Assembly: GCA_913778085.1 (NCBI GenBank)
Contig: CAJYXJ010000076.1
Location: forward strand, 1 to 46,147
Direction of reading: 5' to 3'
DNA: 46,147 bases
Origin: an uncultured Chryseobacterium sp.
Lineage (GTDB): Bacteria > Bacteroidota > Bacteroidia > Flavobacteriales > Weeksellaceae
The notes beneath the pieces are model-generated. The model ran no database searches. It was given only the letters and a program-made list of their open reading frames with translations, and was not told the origin of the DNA. Below are positions 15,727 to 25,368 of the stretch, one piece after another. The first letter of the stretch is position 1; every line of letters begins with the position of its first letter. Made by a program: the position numbers and the translations under genes.

Positions 15727-16869
15727 TTAAGATAAAAATGTTACCACAAGATATGTAATTCCGGCAACAATCGCTGAAATAGGAATGGTAAGTACCCATG
15801 CCCAAAGAAGGCTTACGGTAATCCCCCATCTCACGGCGGAAACCCTTTTTGTCAGCCCTACCCCGATGATGGAACCTGTAATCGTATGTGTTGTAGAAAC
15901 AGGGATTCCAAAGTGATCGGTAATAAATAAAGTAATGGCACCTGCCGTTTCAGCGCTCACCCCTTCCAGGGAAGTTACTTTCGTGATCTTGGTACCCATG
16001 GTTTTGATGATCTTCCATCCTCCGCTCATAGTCCCCAAAGCAATTGCAATAAAGGAAACCAAAGGAACCCAGATGTAATGCTGTGCGAAATAGTCAAAAC
16101 GGTCTGCAGAAGCTACGTTTAGATATTCCGGATCCTGAAGCATATTTACATGATAATAAATTACCGCCGCCCCGATGATCCCCATAACTTTCTGAGCATC
16201 ATTAAGACCGTGCCCCAAACTGAATAAAGCAGAAGAGGCCAACTGTAATTTCTTAAATGACTGATCGGCTTTATGAGGATTTGATTTCTTATAAAGGTGA
16301 ACGATAATTAAGGTAATAATGATTGAAATAATCATCCCGATGATCGGTGCCATAAAAATGAACAGGAAAATAGGAATTACCTTATCAAATTTTACGACAC
16401 TCTGATGGGTCACCTGGCTGAAGGCTTCTTTCATCGTTTCCCAAGCTCCTAAACCGGGCTGGGCTGCTGCCACGTCATGATAATCCATCATAAAGGCATG
16501 CATTAGGGCGGCTCCCAAAAATCCCCCAATTAGCGTATGTGAAGAAGAGGAAGGGATCCCGAACCACCAAGTCAGCAAATTCCAGGCAATGGCCGCAACC
16601 AGTCCTGAAAAAATTACTTCAAGGGTGATAAAATTTTCATTAACGGTTTTGGCAATCGTGTTACCAATCTTAAATTCTCCGATGATATAAGCAGCAATAA
16701 AGAAAGCGGCAAAATTCCAGAGCGCAGCCCAAAGAACGGCCTGGAACGGAGTTAAAACTTTTGTAGAAACAATAGTCGCAATTGAGTTGGCCGCATCATG
16801 GAAACCATTGATGTAATCGAATATCAAAGCCAATGCAATAATAACTATAAGTAAAATCGGAAATTCCAT
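15727..16869 (-). CDS. pit: PiT-family inorganic phosphate transporter
   Basis: 380 residues, about ten membrane segments. The two PiT repeats are evident: GFHDAANSIATIV near residue 22 and GHGLNDAQKVMG near 218, plus FGIPVSTTHTITG near the C-terminus and FGIPSSSSHTLIGG in the first half. These transporters import phosphate with a cation. The gene lies 20 bases after the DUF47 gene, the standard arrangement for low-affinity phosphate uptake, and is followed by a terminator. Confidence 0.93.
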   Translation of the reverse strand: MEFPILLIVIIALALIFDYINGFHDAANSIATIVSTKVLTPFQAVLWAALWNFAAFFIAAYIIGEFKIGNTIAKTVNENFITLEVIFSGLVAAIAWNLLTWWFGIPSSSSHTLIGGFLGAALMHAFMMDYHDVAAAQPGLGAWETMKEAFSQVTHQSVVKFDKVIPIFLFIFMAPIIGMIISIIITLIIVHLYKKSNPHKADQSFKKLQLASSALFSLGHGLNDAQKVMGIIGAAVIYYHVNMLQDPEYLNVASADRFDYFAQHYIWVPLVSFIAIALGTMSGGWKIIKTMGTKITKVTSLEGVSAETAGAITLFITDHFGIPVSTTHTITGSIIGVGLTKRVSAVRWGITVSLLWAWVLTIPISAIVAGITYLVVTFLS

Positions 16870-16889
16870 TGTTTAGTTATAATTATTAA

Positions 16890-17528
16890 TTAAGCGTATT
16901 TAATCATGATGTTCTCAATTGTATTGGCAACATCTTCTGCTTTGTCTGTTACTACTTCAAGATAATTAAGTACGGAAGAAACTTTGATGATATTGATCGC
17001 GTCGTTTGTTTCAAACAACTCTACCATAGAGTTCGACAACAGATCATCAGCAATATTTTCAATGGAATTTACTTTGATACAGGCCTCTTTTACCTGCTCC
17101 ATATTTTTGAAACCTTTCAGGTTTTTCATGGCATTCTGAATCTCAAGACATGCTTTGTGGATCAGTAATGAGAAATCGGAATAGGCCTTCATTTCAGGCG
17201 ATTTATACAGGAAAATATACTTCGTGGAAGCGTAGATATAATCGGCGATATCATCCAGCCCGGTAGCCAGCGTGTGGATATCTTCCCTGTCGAACGGCGT
17301 AATGAAGTTTTTCCCCAATTCTACGAAGATTTCGTGGGTAAGCTCATCATTTTTGTGCTCATAGTCACTCATCTTTTTCAGCATGGCATCGTCATTCAGA
17401 TCGAAATCTTTGATTCCGTGGTTGAATTCCTCAGACATTGCTACAAGGTTTTCTGTTACTTTTTCGAAAAGCACAAAGAAGATTTTATCTTTCGGTTGGA
17501 AAGCGTGGAAAATATTACCAATTCCCAT
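16890..17528 (-). CDS. DUF47 PhoU-like regulator of the phosphate transporter
   Basis: 212 residues, all-helical, with the PhoU-like pattern of acidic pairs (EHKNDELTHEIFVEL, FDREDIHTLATGLDDIADY, VTDKAEDVANTIEN). Such proteins bind metals through E/DxxxD repeats and sit beside PiT transporters, where they are thought to modulate uptake. It is the first gene of the two-gene operon with pit. Confidence 0.9.
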   Translation of the reverse strand: MGIGNIFHAFQPKDKIFFVLFEKVTENLVAMSEEFNHGIKDFDLNDDAMLKKMSDYEHKNDELTHEIFVELGKNFITPFDREDIHTLATGLDDIADYIYASTKYIFLYKSPEMKAYSDFSLLIHKACLEIQNAMKNLKGFKNMEQVKEACIKVNSIENIADDLLSNSMVELFETNDAINIIKVSSVLNYLEVVTDKAEDVANTIENIMIKYA

Positions 17529-17639
17529 TGTAAAGTTTTTATAATTTCGTGTGCAAATTTCTTAAAAAACCCCCTTACCTGAAACAATACAACATTAAGT
17601 TTTGTTAACATTGGATTATCCCCTGATTATCAAATAAAA

Positions 17640-17661
17640 AAACCGGCAATTATGCCGGTTT
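17640..17661 (-). terminator. Rho-independent terminator of the DeaD-type helicase
   Basis: AAACCGGCA and TGCCGGTTT form a 9-bp stem with loop ATTA. On the minus strand a run of T follows. It lies 19 bases after the helicase stop codon. Confidence 0.88.
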
Positions 17662-17680
17662 CTATAGTGTTTGGAAGGGA

Positions 17681-19375
17681 TTAATTTGCCTCTTCAGCGC
17701 GCATTTCCTTTCCTCTGAATTTCATCGTGGAAATATTACTCAGAAGATCTCCTTTGTAGGATTTTTCAATCTCGAAGAAAGAGAATTTCTCCAGGATCTC
17801 GATATCTCCGATCTCCGCTCTTTTTTTGCTTTTTCCGTTAGAAGTAGCTTTGTTGATGATGTCTAATACATCAAGCTTTTTCAGCTGGTCTTTTTTACCA
17901 AGGTTGAAGAAGAATCTTACCATATTTTCGTTCTTTCTTCTCGGTTTTCCGCCCCGCTCTCTTCTTTCTCCTCTATCGCTCCGTTCTCCTCTGTCGCGGT
18001 CTCTGCCTCTGTCACGGTCTCTTCTGGAACCTCTGTCGTCATCTCTGCTGCTCAGTTTCTGCTCCATCAGATCATGTCTGTCCTTGTAATACAGCGCCAG
18101 GTCTTTCAATTGGAACTGAAGAAGCTTGTGTGCCAGTTCTTCTTTTGTAAAGGCCGATAAATCAGGAATCAAAGAATCATCGAACTCGAAGAAATCTTCG
18201 TGGATCTCGAAAAGACTTTCGAAAACGCCGCCCACCTGGGCTTTGATGATATCTTCTCCGGTAGGAATTTTTCCTTCGGTCATCTCGATTTTCGTTACCG
18301 ATTTGATCTGCTTCAGCTTTCTGCTTTCTTCCGGCTTGATCAGGGCAATCGAAATACCATCTTTTCCTGCTCTACCCGTTCTTCCGCTTCGGTGGACGAA
18401 TACTTCAGGATCATCAGGCAAAGAATAATGAATTACGTGCGTTAGTGAATTTACATCCAGTCCTCTTGCCGCAACGTCCGTTGCCACCAGGATATCGATG
18501 TTTTTCAGTCTGAACTTCTTCATTACCGTATCCCTCTGCGCCTGGGAAAGATCTCCGTGAAGCGCATCAGCCGCGTATCCGTTTTGCATCAGGAAATCGG
18601 CAACCTCCTGGGTTTCCATTCTCGTTCTGCAGAAAATAATGGAATATTGGTTAGGATTTGAATCGATCAGTCTCTTCAAAGCCTCTTTTTTCTGACGGTA
18701 ACCGGTTACATAATATTCGTGCTTGATGTTCTTCTTAACTTCATTAATAGAACCTACGGAAATTCTGTGAGGTTTGGTCAGGTAATTTTTGGAAATTCGT
18801 TCAACTTCCTTGTTCATCGTTGCAGAGAACAGGAACGTCTGTTTTGTTTCAGGCGTTTCGCTGAGAATGGTTTCCAGCTCATCTTTAAAGCCCATGGAAA
18901 GCATTTCATCAGCCTCGTCCAGTACCAGCCAGTGGATGGCTGAAAAGTCAAGTGCCTTTCTGTTGATAAGGTCGATCACTCTTCCCGGAGTTCCCACAAT
19001 AATCTGCGGTTTATCTTTAAGTGATCTCATTTGGTCCATGATACTGCTTCCACCGTAAACTGCTGTAGTTTTGATGTCTTTCATGTACTTGGAGTAATTT
19101 TTGATGTCTTTAGCAATCTGAAGACATAATTCCCGTGTCGGACAAAGCACCAATAGCTGGATTTTGCGACTCGTTTCGTCAATCATATCCAAAATCGGAA
19201 GCGAAAATGCTGCTGTTTTGCCTGTCCCCGTCTGCGCAAGTGCGATCAAATCGCGAATATCTGAAAGAATAAAAGGGATAGTCTGTTTTTGGATTTCTGT
19301 CGGGCTTTCGTAACCCAGTTCGCCAATTGCCTTAAGAATATCAGGACTTAAATTGGTCTCCGTAAATAAATTCAT
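17681..19375 (-). CDS. deaD: DEAD-box RNA helicase, DeaD/CsdA type
   Basis: 564 residues. Core motifs: PTEIQKQTIPF (Q), AQTGTGKTA (I), PTRELCLQ (Ia), DEAD (II), SAT (III), ATDVAARGLDVN (V) and HRSGRTGRAG (VI). After about residue 445 there is a low-complexity linker of Arg-Asp-Arg-Gly repeats, then a C-terminal RNA-binding domain of the DbpA type (MVRFFFNLGKKDQLK, IGDIEIL, FSFFEI). This layout fits DeaD/CsdA helicases of ribosome assembly and cold response. It is monocistronic with its own TAnnTTTG box and terminator. Confidence 0.9.
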   Translation of the reverse strand: MNLFTETNLSPDILKAIGELGYESPTEIQKQTIPFILSDIRDLIALAQTGTGKTAAFSLPILDMIDETSRKIQLLVLCPTRELCLQIAKDIKNYSKYMKDIKTTAVYGGSSIMDQMRSLKDKPQIIVGTPGRVIDLINRKALDFSAIHWLVLDEADEMLSMGFKDELETILSETPETKQTFLFSATMNKEVERISKNYLTKPHRISVGSINEVKKNIKHEYYVTGYRQKKEALKRLIDSNPNQYSIIFCRTRMETQEVADFLMQNGYAADALHGDLSQAQRDTVMKKFRLKNIDILVATDVAARGLDVNSLTHVIHYSLPDDPEVFVHRSGRTGRAGKDGISIALIKPEESRKLKQIKSVTKIEMTEGKIPTGEDIIKAQVGGVFESLFEIHEDFFEFDDSLIPDLSAFTKEELAHKLLQFQLKDLALYYKDRHDLMEQKLSSRDDDRGSRRDRDRGRDRDRGERSDRGERRERGGKPRRKNENMVRFFFNLGKKDQLKKLDVLDIINKATSNGKSKKRAEIGDIEILEKFSFFEIEKSYKGDLLSNISTMKFRGKEMRAEEAN

Positions 19376-19395
19376 TAAATATTATAAAATTTCTG

Positions 19396-19403
19396 CAAAG
19401 ATA
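19396..19403 (-). promoter_or_regulatory. -7 promoter box for deaD
   Basis: Minus-strand TATCTTTG fits TAnnTTTG, 20 bases before the ATG at 19375. Confidence 0.5.
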
Positions 19404-19678
19404 CAATAAATATTTGATTTTGTTTTGAATAAAGTTCTAAATATACAAACTTTAATTCAGAATCCTGTACTGATTTGTTAATTTTTAAAAAATTTACCAC
19501 AAAAAAACATACTTTAGGTTAAAAAAATGTTAACCATTATTTTTGTTTGTTACATTGGATTGATCTTTTTGTCGCTATTGATGCATTTTTAAAAATTACG
19601 TTTAGAATAGTTTTTGTAATTTTGAAAGGACATACGCTGATCTCATCAGCCAATACCATTCAAATAAAACAAAATCAC

Positions 19679-20344
19679 ATGCCAGCCACCCTTCCTCCCG
19701 AAGTTTTCGGATTTTTAAAAAAGCTCAGTCAGAATAACAACCGCGAATGGTTTACCGAAAACAAACCGCTGTATGTTGAATCGCAGCAGAATGTAATTGC
19801 TTTCCTTGAAGATCTGATTATAGAAATGTCAGGATTCGATGAGGAACTGGCGAAGATCGATGCGAAAAAGGCATTGTTCAGGATTTACCGCGACACCCGG
19901 TTTTCCAAAGATAAAACTCCCTACAAAACAAATTTCGGAGCGTCTCTGGGCATGGGAAAAGGAAGCCAGAAAGGAGGCTATTACCTGCACCTTGAACCTG
20001 GAAAATCGTTCGTCGCCGGAGGAATCTACATGCCGGAAGCATCCGTCTTAAAAGAACTGAGAAAGGAAATTTCTTTGTATTCTAATGATTTTCTAACCAT
20101 TATCAACAATAAAGAATTTAAAAAATATTTCCCGGAGCTGGATCAGGAAGGCAAGCTGAAGAAAATTCCGCAGGGCTTTGAAAAAGACGATCCGATGGCC
20201 GAGTACCTCAAGCTGAAAAACTTCATCGCTGTTTATGATCTGCAAGACGAAGAAGTACTGGATCCGAACGCCGTGAAAAACCTTACCAAAATTTTCAAAC
20301 TGATGAAACCAATGAACGACTTTCTGAATGCACCGCTATCATAG
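19679..20344 (+). CDS. DUF2461 family protein
   Basis: 221 residues from the ATG at 19679. The frame is open for 44 codons more upstream, but that part is hydrophobic, AT-rich and unlike the family, whose N-terminus begins close to the LPPEVFGFLKKLSQNNNREW motif. Further family marks are RIYRDTRFSKDKTPYKTN and GGYYLHLEPG, then GGIYMPE. Members are cytosolic proteins of unknown biochemical role. A TAATTTTG box at 19617-19624 may be its promoter. Confidence 0.85.
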   Translation: MPATLPPEVFGFLKKLSQNNNREWFTENKPLYVESQQNVIAFLEDLIIEMSGFDEELAKIDAKKALFRIYRDTRFSKDKTPYKTNFGASLGMGKGSQKGGYYLHLEPGKSFVAGGIYMPEASVLKELRKEISLYSNDFLTIINNKEFKKYFPELDQEGKLKKIPQGFEKDDPMAEYLKLKNFIAVYDLQDEEVLDPNAVKNLTKIFKLMKPMNDFLNAPLS

Positions 20345-20560
20345 GAAGAATGGCAAATTTTGCCAGTGAATACTCAATCAACTGATAAGCAAAGCGAACA
20401 GGCCCATAGGAATGTACTATTGCCGAGCGGTGAATGCTGGATTTTTAAATGTTTTATACCAAACGACCGGTTGATAGAATATTTTTATAAACACAAATTA
20501 AATACTGATTTTCAACAAGTTATATTTTCATATTTTTAACAATAGTTTAACATTTTTGCT

Positions 20561-20568
20561 TATATTTG
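20561..20568 (+). promoter_or_regulatory. -7 promoter box for the FkbM-flippase pair
   Basis: TATATTTG fits TAnnTTTG, 22 bases before the ATG at 20591. Confidence 0.5.
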
Positions 20569-20590
20569 CGGATTAGTCAAATAGCCTGCA

Positions 20591-21385
20591 ATGTCCCTGT
20601 ATCAACGAATCGCTGAAAAACTGCAATATATCAGTCCGAACTTTTATAAAGAAAGGTATTTTAAGAGTTTACACCATCTTACAAAAGAAAATTTTTCTTC
20701 CCGCAATGTAGAGCCTGAGCTGGTATGGATCAAGGATTTTTTGCCTAAGAATGCAGTAATTCTGGACATTGGTGCCAATGTGGGAACATTTCTTTACCAA
20801 CTGGAAAATAAGCTGGACCACAAATCCATCTATGCTTTTGAACCGAATAAAAAACTGTACCGTCGCCTGAAAAGAATTTTTCCGACAATGCAGATACTTC
20901 CGCTGGCACTTTCCGATGAAAATACAACGGCCGAATTTAAAGTTCCGGTCATCAACGGAAAAACGGTAGCTTCCAGAGGAACGCTGAATACAGAATACAG
21001 AGAAAAAGGCGAAGAAAAGAGCTATACTGAAAAAGTAGAAGTGATCAAACTCGACGACTGGTCTTCCAGCGAACACTTTCACAGGCTGGATTTCATTAAA
21101 ATCGACGTTGAGGGCAATGAGATGAAAACGCTTTTCGGAGCCAAAGAAACAATCCGGAAGTTTGCACCGACACTGATGGTTGAAATGGAACAGAGGCATC
21201 ATAAAACGCCGATCTGGGAAGAGATTTCCGAAGTGGAATCCTGGGGCTACAATGCCCATTATTTAAACAGAAATCATTTTGAGCTTAAAAAACTGACGGA
21301 GGAAATCCTTCTGAAGAACACAAGCGACGAAAAAAATAAAACGGAATACATCAACAATATTATTTTTATTCCTAAAAGCCAATAA
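20591..21385 (+). CDS. FkbM family methyltransferase
   Basis: 264 residues. The SAM-binding motif ILDIGANVGTF is at about 57-67, IYAFEPNKKLY carries the acidic residue for the ribose, and LDFIKIDVEGNEM is the conserved FkbM post-motif. The family methylates hydroxyls, often on sugars of surface glycans. It is followed 2 bases later by a flippase gene, so a role in glycan or polysaccharide modification is likely, though this is from context. Confidence 0.87.
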   Translation: MSLYQRIAEKLQYISPNFYKERYFKSLHHLTKENFSSRNVEPELVWIKDFLPKNAVILDIGANVGTFLYQLENKLDHKSIYAFEPNKKLYRRLKRIFPTMQILPLALSDENTTAEFKVPVINGKTVASRGTLNTEYREKGEEKSYTEKVEVIKLDDWSSSEHFHRLDFIKIDVEGNEMKTLFGAKETIRKFAPTLMVEMEQRHHKTPIWEEISEVESWGYNAHYLNRNHFELKKLTEEILLKNTSDEKNKTEYINNIIFIPKSQ

Positions 21386-21387
21386 AC

Positions 21388-22866
21388 ATGAGTGTAGTAG
21401 CAAGACAGGGGTTTAAATATTCTATTATTGGCTATATAGGTTTTCTGCTGGGCACGGTCTCAGCCATTTTTATTTTCCCGAACGACTTCGAGTTTTACGG
21501 CAAGCTGAGGTATAGTATGCAGACGGCGGAGATGCTGGTCCCTTTTGTGGTATTCGGGATTTCTTATGCAAACGTAAAATTTTTCCACAGTGTGCAGAAA
21601 GACGGGAAAAACCAGAATATGCTGTCGTTATCATTGCTTACAGTGGCTATCAATTTCCTGATTTTTTGCGGAATTTTCTTTATCCTGCCCTACTTTTATC
21701 CGAAGTTTCTGAAAACACAGGCCTGGAATATCAAAGGGATCATCCTGCCGCTGATCCTGGTACTTTCGCTCTGTGCGATTTTCAACAAGTATACTTCCAA
21801 CTATAAACGGATCGTCGTTTCCAATATTTTTGACAATCTTTTTCCTAAAATAGCCAATCTGGGAGCTTTCTGTCTGTTTTTTTACTTTGCCATGTCCCAG
21901 CAGATAGCGCTTTCGTTTTTCTTCGGGATCTTTACCCTGATGCTGTTCGGGTATATTTATTATACGAATAAGCTGGAGAAGATCAACCTGGATTTTAATA
22001 CGGATTATTTTAAGAAAGACAATCTTTGGAAAGAATTTGCAAATTACAGCTTTTTCGGCTTTTTAGGGACTTTCGGAAATTACCTGGCAATCAATAGTTT
22101 TATGATTGGCGAATATATGGGAATGGAGGAAAACGGAATTTATTCGACACTGTACGCCCTGATTTCCCTGATTTCCATTCCACAGCTGGGGCTGTTCAAT
22201 ATCTCCGCTCCGATTATCAGCCAGCATCTGGCCGATGGTGATATGGAAGGGCTGGACCGTTTTCACAAGAAGACTTCGCTTTCATTATATTTTCTAGGGG
22301 CGGTTTTGTTTTCCTGCATCATGGTAGGCTTTCCTTACCTTACACATTTTATGCCGAAAAACGGAATGATGCTGCGCGAATACGAGCCGGTCGTATGGAT
22401 CTGGGGATCGGCCGTTTTGATCGATCTCGCAACAGGATTCAACGGGAATATCATTTCGCTCTCCAAACATTACAAATTCAATATCCTGGTGATGCTGATG
22501 CTGGCCGGACTTACCATTGCGCTGAATTTCTATTTTCTGAAAAATACGGACCTGAAACTGATCGGGATCGCCCTTTCCACGGCTATTTCCCTGACGGCCT
22601 ACAATGTGGTGAAAATTGTTTTTAATTATTTCATGTTCAGGGTTTCGCCGCTGTCCATTGAAATGATTTTCGTTTCCATCATCTGTACATTGGCGATTAC
22701 CGTAGCGATCGTGCTGCCGAATTTCAGCAATAACTTTATCAATCTGGTGTATAAGCCGGCAGTGGTCCTGCTATTGATTTTTATCGGGAATTATTTCACA
22801 AAAATCTTTCCGGTGGAAAATTACCTGAACAAAAATTTCATTAAGAGTATTTTTAAGTTTAAATAA
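21388..22866 (+). CDS. Polysaccharide/oligosaccharide flippase (MOP superfamily)
   Basis: 492 residues with about 12-14 hydrophobic segments across the whole length and a basic cytosolic C-terminus. The N-terminus (RQGFKYSIIGYIGFLLGTVS) is that of RfbX/Wzx-like exporters, which flip lipid-linked glycan units across the inner membrane. No sequence residue identifies the cargo. It is the second gene of a two-gene operon with the FkbM methyltransferase. Confidence 0.85.
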   Translation: MSVVARQGFKYSIIGYIGFLLGTVSAIFIFPNDFEFYGKLRYSMQTAEMLVPFVVFGISYANVKFFHSVQKDGKNQNMLSLSLLTVAINFLIFCGIFFILPYFYPKFLKTQAWNIKGIILPLILVLSLCAIFNKYTSNYKRIVVSNIFDNLFPKIANLGAFCLFFYFAMSQQIALSFFFGIFTLMLFGYIYYTNKLEKINLDFNTDYFKKDNLWKEFANYSFFGFLGTFGNYLAINSFMIGEYMGMEENGIYSTLYALISLISIPQLGLFNISAPIISQHLADGDMEGLDRFHKKTSLSLYFLGAVLFSCIMVGFPYLTHFMPKNGMMLREYEPVVWIWGSAVLIDLATGFNGNIISLSKHYKFNILVMLMLAGLTIALNFYFLKNTDLKLIGIALSTAISLTAYNVVKIVFNYFMFRVSPLSIEMIFVSIICTLAITVAIVLPNFSNNFINLVYKPAVVLLLIFIGNYFTKIFPVENYLNKNFIKSIFKFK

Positions 22867-23019
22867 AAGGTTACTCTGCAGGATGAGGGAAGCGGGATGC
22901 AGGAAATTCTATGTAAATATTTCATTCTCCTTGCTGTTCATTTTCTCTTATTAACTATTGAAAGTTAATAAAAACCTATATTAATGTAAACGGTTAGATT
23001 CTCGCTTCAGATCATTTTA

Positions 23020-23079
23020 CGCTAAAGCCGATTATGATACTTTATAGTATAAATGGCTAAAGCCCATTCCGGTGATATT
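23020..23079 (-). repeat. REP-like bipartite palindrome element
   Basis: Two palindromic cores, CGCTAAAGCCG (23020-23030) and GGCTAAAGCCC (23055-23065), are separated by about 25 bases. Read on the minus strand, it begins AATATCACCGGAATGGGC, which parallels the AATATCAATAGGAACGGGC edges of the repeats flanking the RAYT gene at 39129-39724. It is a degenerate copy in the spacer between converging genes. Confidence 0.65.
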
Positions 23080-23111
23080 ATTACCAATTGTTATATCGAA
23101 CTGATCGTATG

Positions 23112-24179
23112 TTAAACAGCAATCAGCTCATTTAACAGCTTTTCAAGTCTTTTCTGAACGAGTTGCCTGCTGTAATGTTTCTGAAAATCAAAGGGGGTAT
23201 TTTTAAGCATTTCAAACTGGCTGATGATATCCTTCTGTTCCGGAACGATGAACTCCAGATTTGAAGGGTAATCTCTAGGGAATACCGCCCATTTTCCAAA
23301 TTTGACAGCGTCTCCCAGATTGCCCGTCATTTTAGTTTTACCGTATATTTCCTTCCGGCTGAAAAATTCCGTTTCCTGCTTAATCGGGCACCATAAAACA
23401 TCGGCTTTCTGCATCCACTCTTCAAAAAGGGAAGAGGCAACGCGTTCCGAAAAGTATTTTACGTTTATAAACTCTAACGAACGCTCTAAATCTATAATAC
23501 TTTTTAATTCTTCGTTTTTTGCCTTTCCAAGAAATACAAATTCAATCAGCTTATTTTTGACCGCAGAATTTTTAATTAATTTTTCAGTTTCTCTTATTAA
23601 AGAAACAACTCTCTGGTAGTCTCTCCTTTCCTGAGAAACTCCACCCGGAATCACGACGGTCAGCATTTTATTTTCCGGTTTATGATAAGGCTTTGTATAG
23701 AAAAGCGGCAGGAACCTGAACTGATCGGAACCCAAAGCTTCATCCAATACCAAAAGATGTTTCGCTTTCCGGTAAACTTCGGAAGATTTCAGTAAATCTT
23801 CTTTCCACCAAAGTTTCATCCGGTAAACCTTATCTTTTTTGAAAATACTTTGTATCAGCTCCATCCCGGAAGCTTTAATGAAATTCATGTTATGTACGAT
23901 CACCGTCGTATGGTATTTTGCCGTAATGGCCCGGAATGTATTGAAGTACCGGTGAACAGTTCCGATGATGACGAGATCATACCTCCGCTCTTTCAGCTGG
24001 TCCTGAATCATGGAGCTGTCCGATAAGAAAACGGAAACGCCATTATTAACGATCTGGCCTCTGATCTTTTTTGACAGATAATAATCCACCGAAAAAGATG
24101 GTGATCCTTCCATGATTTCCATAAAAGACTGTGCGATCTCCGCATGGGTGTCTATTTCGATGTAGGCTATTCTTTTCAA
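23112..24179 (-). CDS. Putative glycosyltransferase, GT-B-like
   Basis: 355 residues, no signal peptide. The N-terminal half has alternating strands and helices (RIAYIEIDTHAEI, YDLVIIGTVHRYFNTF, TTVIVHNMNF), and the second half has TVVIPGGVSQERRDYQ, FVFLGKAKNEEL, DVLWCPIKQ and KTKMTGNLGDAVKFGKW. The last resembles the GT-B donor-site segment with the G-DA pattern. Substrates are unknown. It sits between a flippase and a GT2 gene, which supports a glycan role. Confidence 0.6.
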   Translation of the reverse strand: MKRIAYIEIDTHAEIAQSFMEIMEGSPSFSVDYYLSKKIRGQIVNNGVSVFLSDSSMIQDQLKERRYDLVIIGTVHRYFNTFRAITAKYHTTVIVHNMNFIKASGMELIQSIFKKDKVYRMKLWWKEDLLKSSEVYRKAKHLLVLDEALGSDQFRFLPLFYTKPYHKPENKMLTVVIPGGVSQERRDYQRVVSLIRETEKLIKNSAVKNKLIEFVFLGKAKNEELKSIIDLERSLEFINVKYFSERVASSLFEEWMQKADVLWCPIKQETEFFSRKEIYGKTKMTGNLGDAVKFGKWAVFPRDYPSNLEFIVPEQKDIISQFEMLKNTPFDFQKHYSRQLVQKRLEKLLNELIAV

Positions 24180-24305
24180 AGCAGAAACGTTTTGGCAAAA
24201 GCCGGTTTTAATTTTTATTTTGGGGTAAGCAGACTTTCTTTATAAGTTCAGGATAACATGGCCTGTTTTTATTAGTATTTAAAGCAAAAAAAGATATTCA
24301 GTCCG

Positions 24306-25160
24306 TTACATTTTCAGCCACTTTTTCTTCAGCATACTCCAGCGCTGGCCGTTGACGATTTTCTGCTCTTCTTTTGAGATTTTCAGTTCCGGTTTTTGGG
24401 AACGGCAGCGTTCATACGATTTTATGATGTTTATGAAAAAAGAAGCCGACCTGCACTTCATTGCTTCTTTTGAAGCAGCGATGTAAGCTAATAACCGGTT
24501 CAGCCCTAAAAAATAAAAATACCTCCCATAATAATCGGCTGGTTTTATGGTATAATCCGCTCCTTTTACTTTAATTAGTTTCACATGCAGTTCCGGCAGC
24601 ACGACTTCTTTCCAGCCTAGATTTTCCAGCAAAATGGCATCAATATTATCCCAGCCCAGGGTTTCCCGAATCCCTTTCATCTGAACGAAGCATTCTTTCC
24701 GATAGGCTTTCATCGGACCACGGACGTGATGTTTGTTGGAATTGCCTTCATATACCCATTGTCCATCCTTTTCCACGTACAACAAGCCGCCGACCAATCC
24801 ATATGTCGGATGCGACTGAAACGCGTGTTCAACGGCCTGCAGGTAATGTCCGGGTAAAATAATATCGGCGTCAAATTTACAGATGATGTCAAACCCATCC
24901 TCATTCTGGCTCTGAAGCCCCTTTTTAAAAGCATTGACGACCTTGGAACCCGGTTGATGCGCAGATTTCTGAAGAGTAACGGATGTAAACCGAAAGTCTT
25001 TTTCCGTATATTTTCTGATGACATCCTGAGTCCCGTCCGTTGAACCGTCGTTGACCACAACGACTGAAAAATCCCCGTACGTCTGATGAAGTAAGGAATC
25101 GAGGGTATATGGAAGGTTGTTTTCCTCGTTGTGGGCCGGAATGATGATTAAAAATTTCAA
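24306..25160 (-). CDS. Glycosyltransferase family 2
   Basis: 284 residues. The GT-A fold opens with IIPAHNEENNLPYTLDSLL, then VVVNDGSTDGT, and the DxD-type metal site CKFDADI at about 95. A central part (GGLLYVEKDGQW, RGPMKAYRKECF, GWDNIDAILLENLG) is typical of inverting family 2 enzymes. The C-terminus is basic and could contact the membrane. It probably adds a sugar to a surface glycan. A TAnnTTTG box lies about 50 bases upstream. Confidence 0.9.
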   Translation of the reverse strand: MKFLIIIPAHNEENNLPYTLDSLLHQTYGDFSVVVVNDGSTDGTQDVIRKYTEKDFRFTSVTLQKSAHQPGSKVVNAFKKGLQSQNEDGFDIICKFDADIILPGHYLQAVEHAFQSHPTYGLVGGLLYVEKDGQWVYEGNSNKHHVRGPMKAYRKECFVQMKGIRETLGWDNIDAILLENLGWKEVVLPELHVKLIKVKGADYTIKPADYYGRYFYFLGLNRLLAYIAASKEAMKCRSASFFINIIKSYERCRSQKPELKISKEEQKIVNGQRWSMLKKKWLKM

Positions 25161-25208
25161 AAAAATATTTATTTTATATTATATCTGCCTGAACAATTGT
25201 AAAACTGA

Positions 25209-25216
25209 CAAAGATA
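25209..25216 (-). promoter_or_regulatory. -7 promoter box for the GT2 gene
   Basis: Minus-strand TATCTTTG, with TTG at 25235-25233 about 16 bases upstream as a weak -33 element. Confidence 0.45.
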
Positions 25217-25368
25217 GTCATAGTTTCAGAGACAATCCGATCATCAAAAGTCTTCAAAAGAAATTCAAAGATTGTTTAAGAGCAATTGTGTATTTTTAGC
25301 ATTTTCATCTGATTTAATCAATTTAAAAGCATCTTTTGTCGATCATCAATTGTCACTTATCGTTTATA

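Noticed and set aside
20669-21259. 196-codon minus-strand open frame
   Set aside because: Antisense of the FkbM methyltransferase, which has clear SAM motifs and an operon partner.
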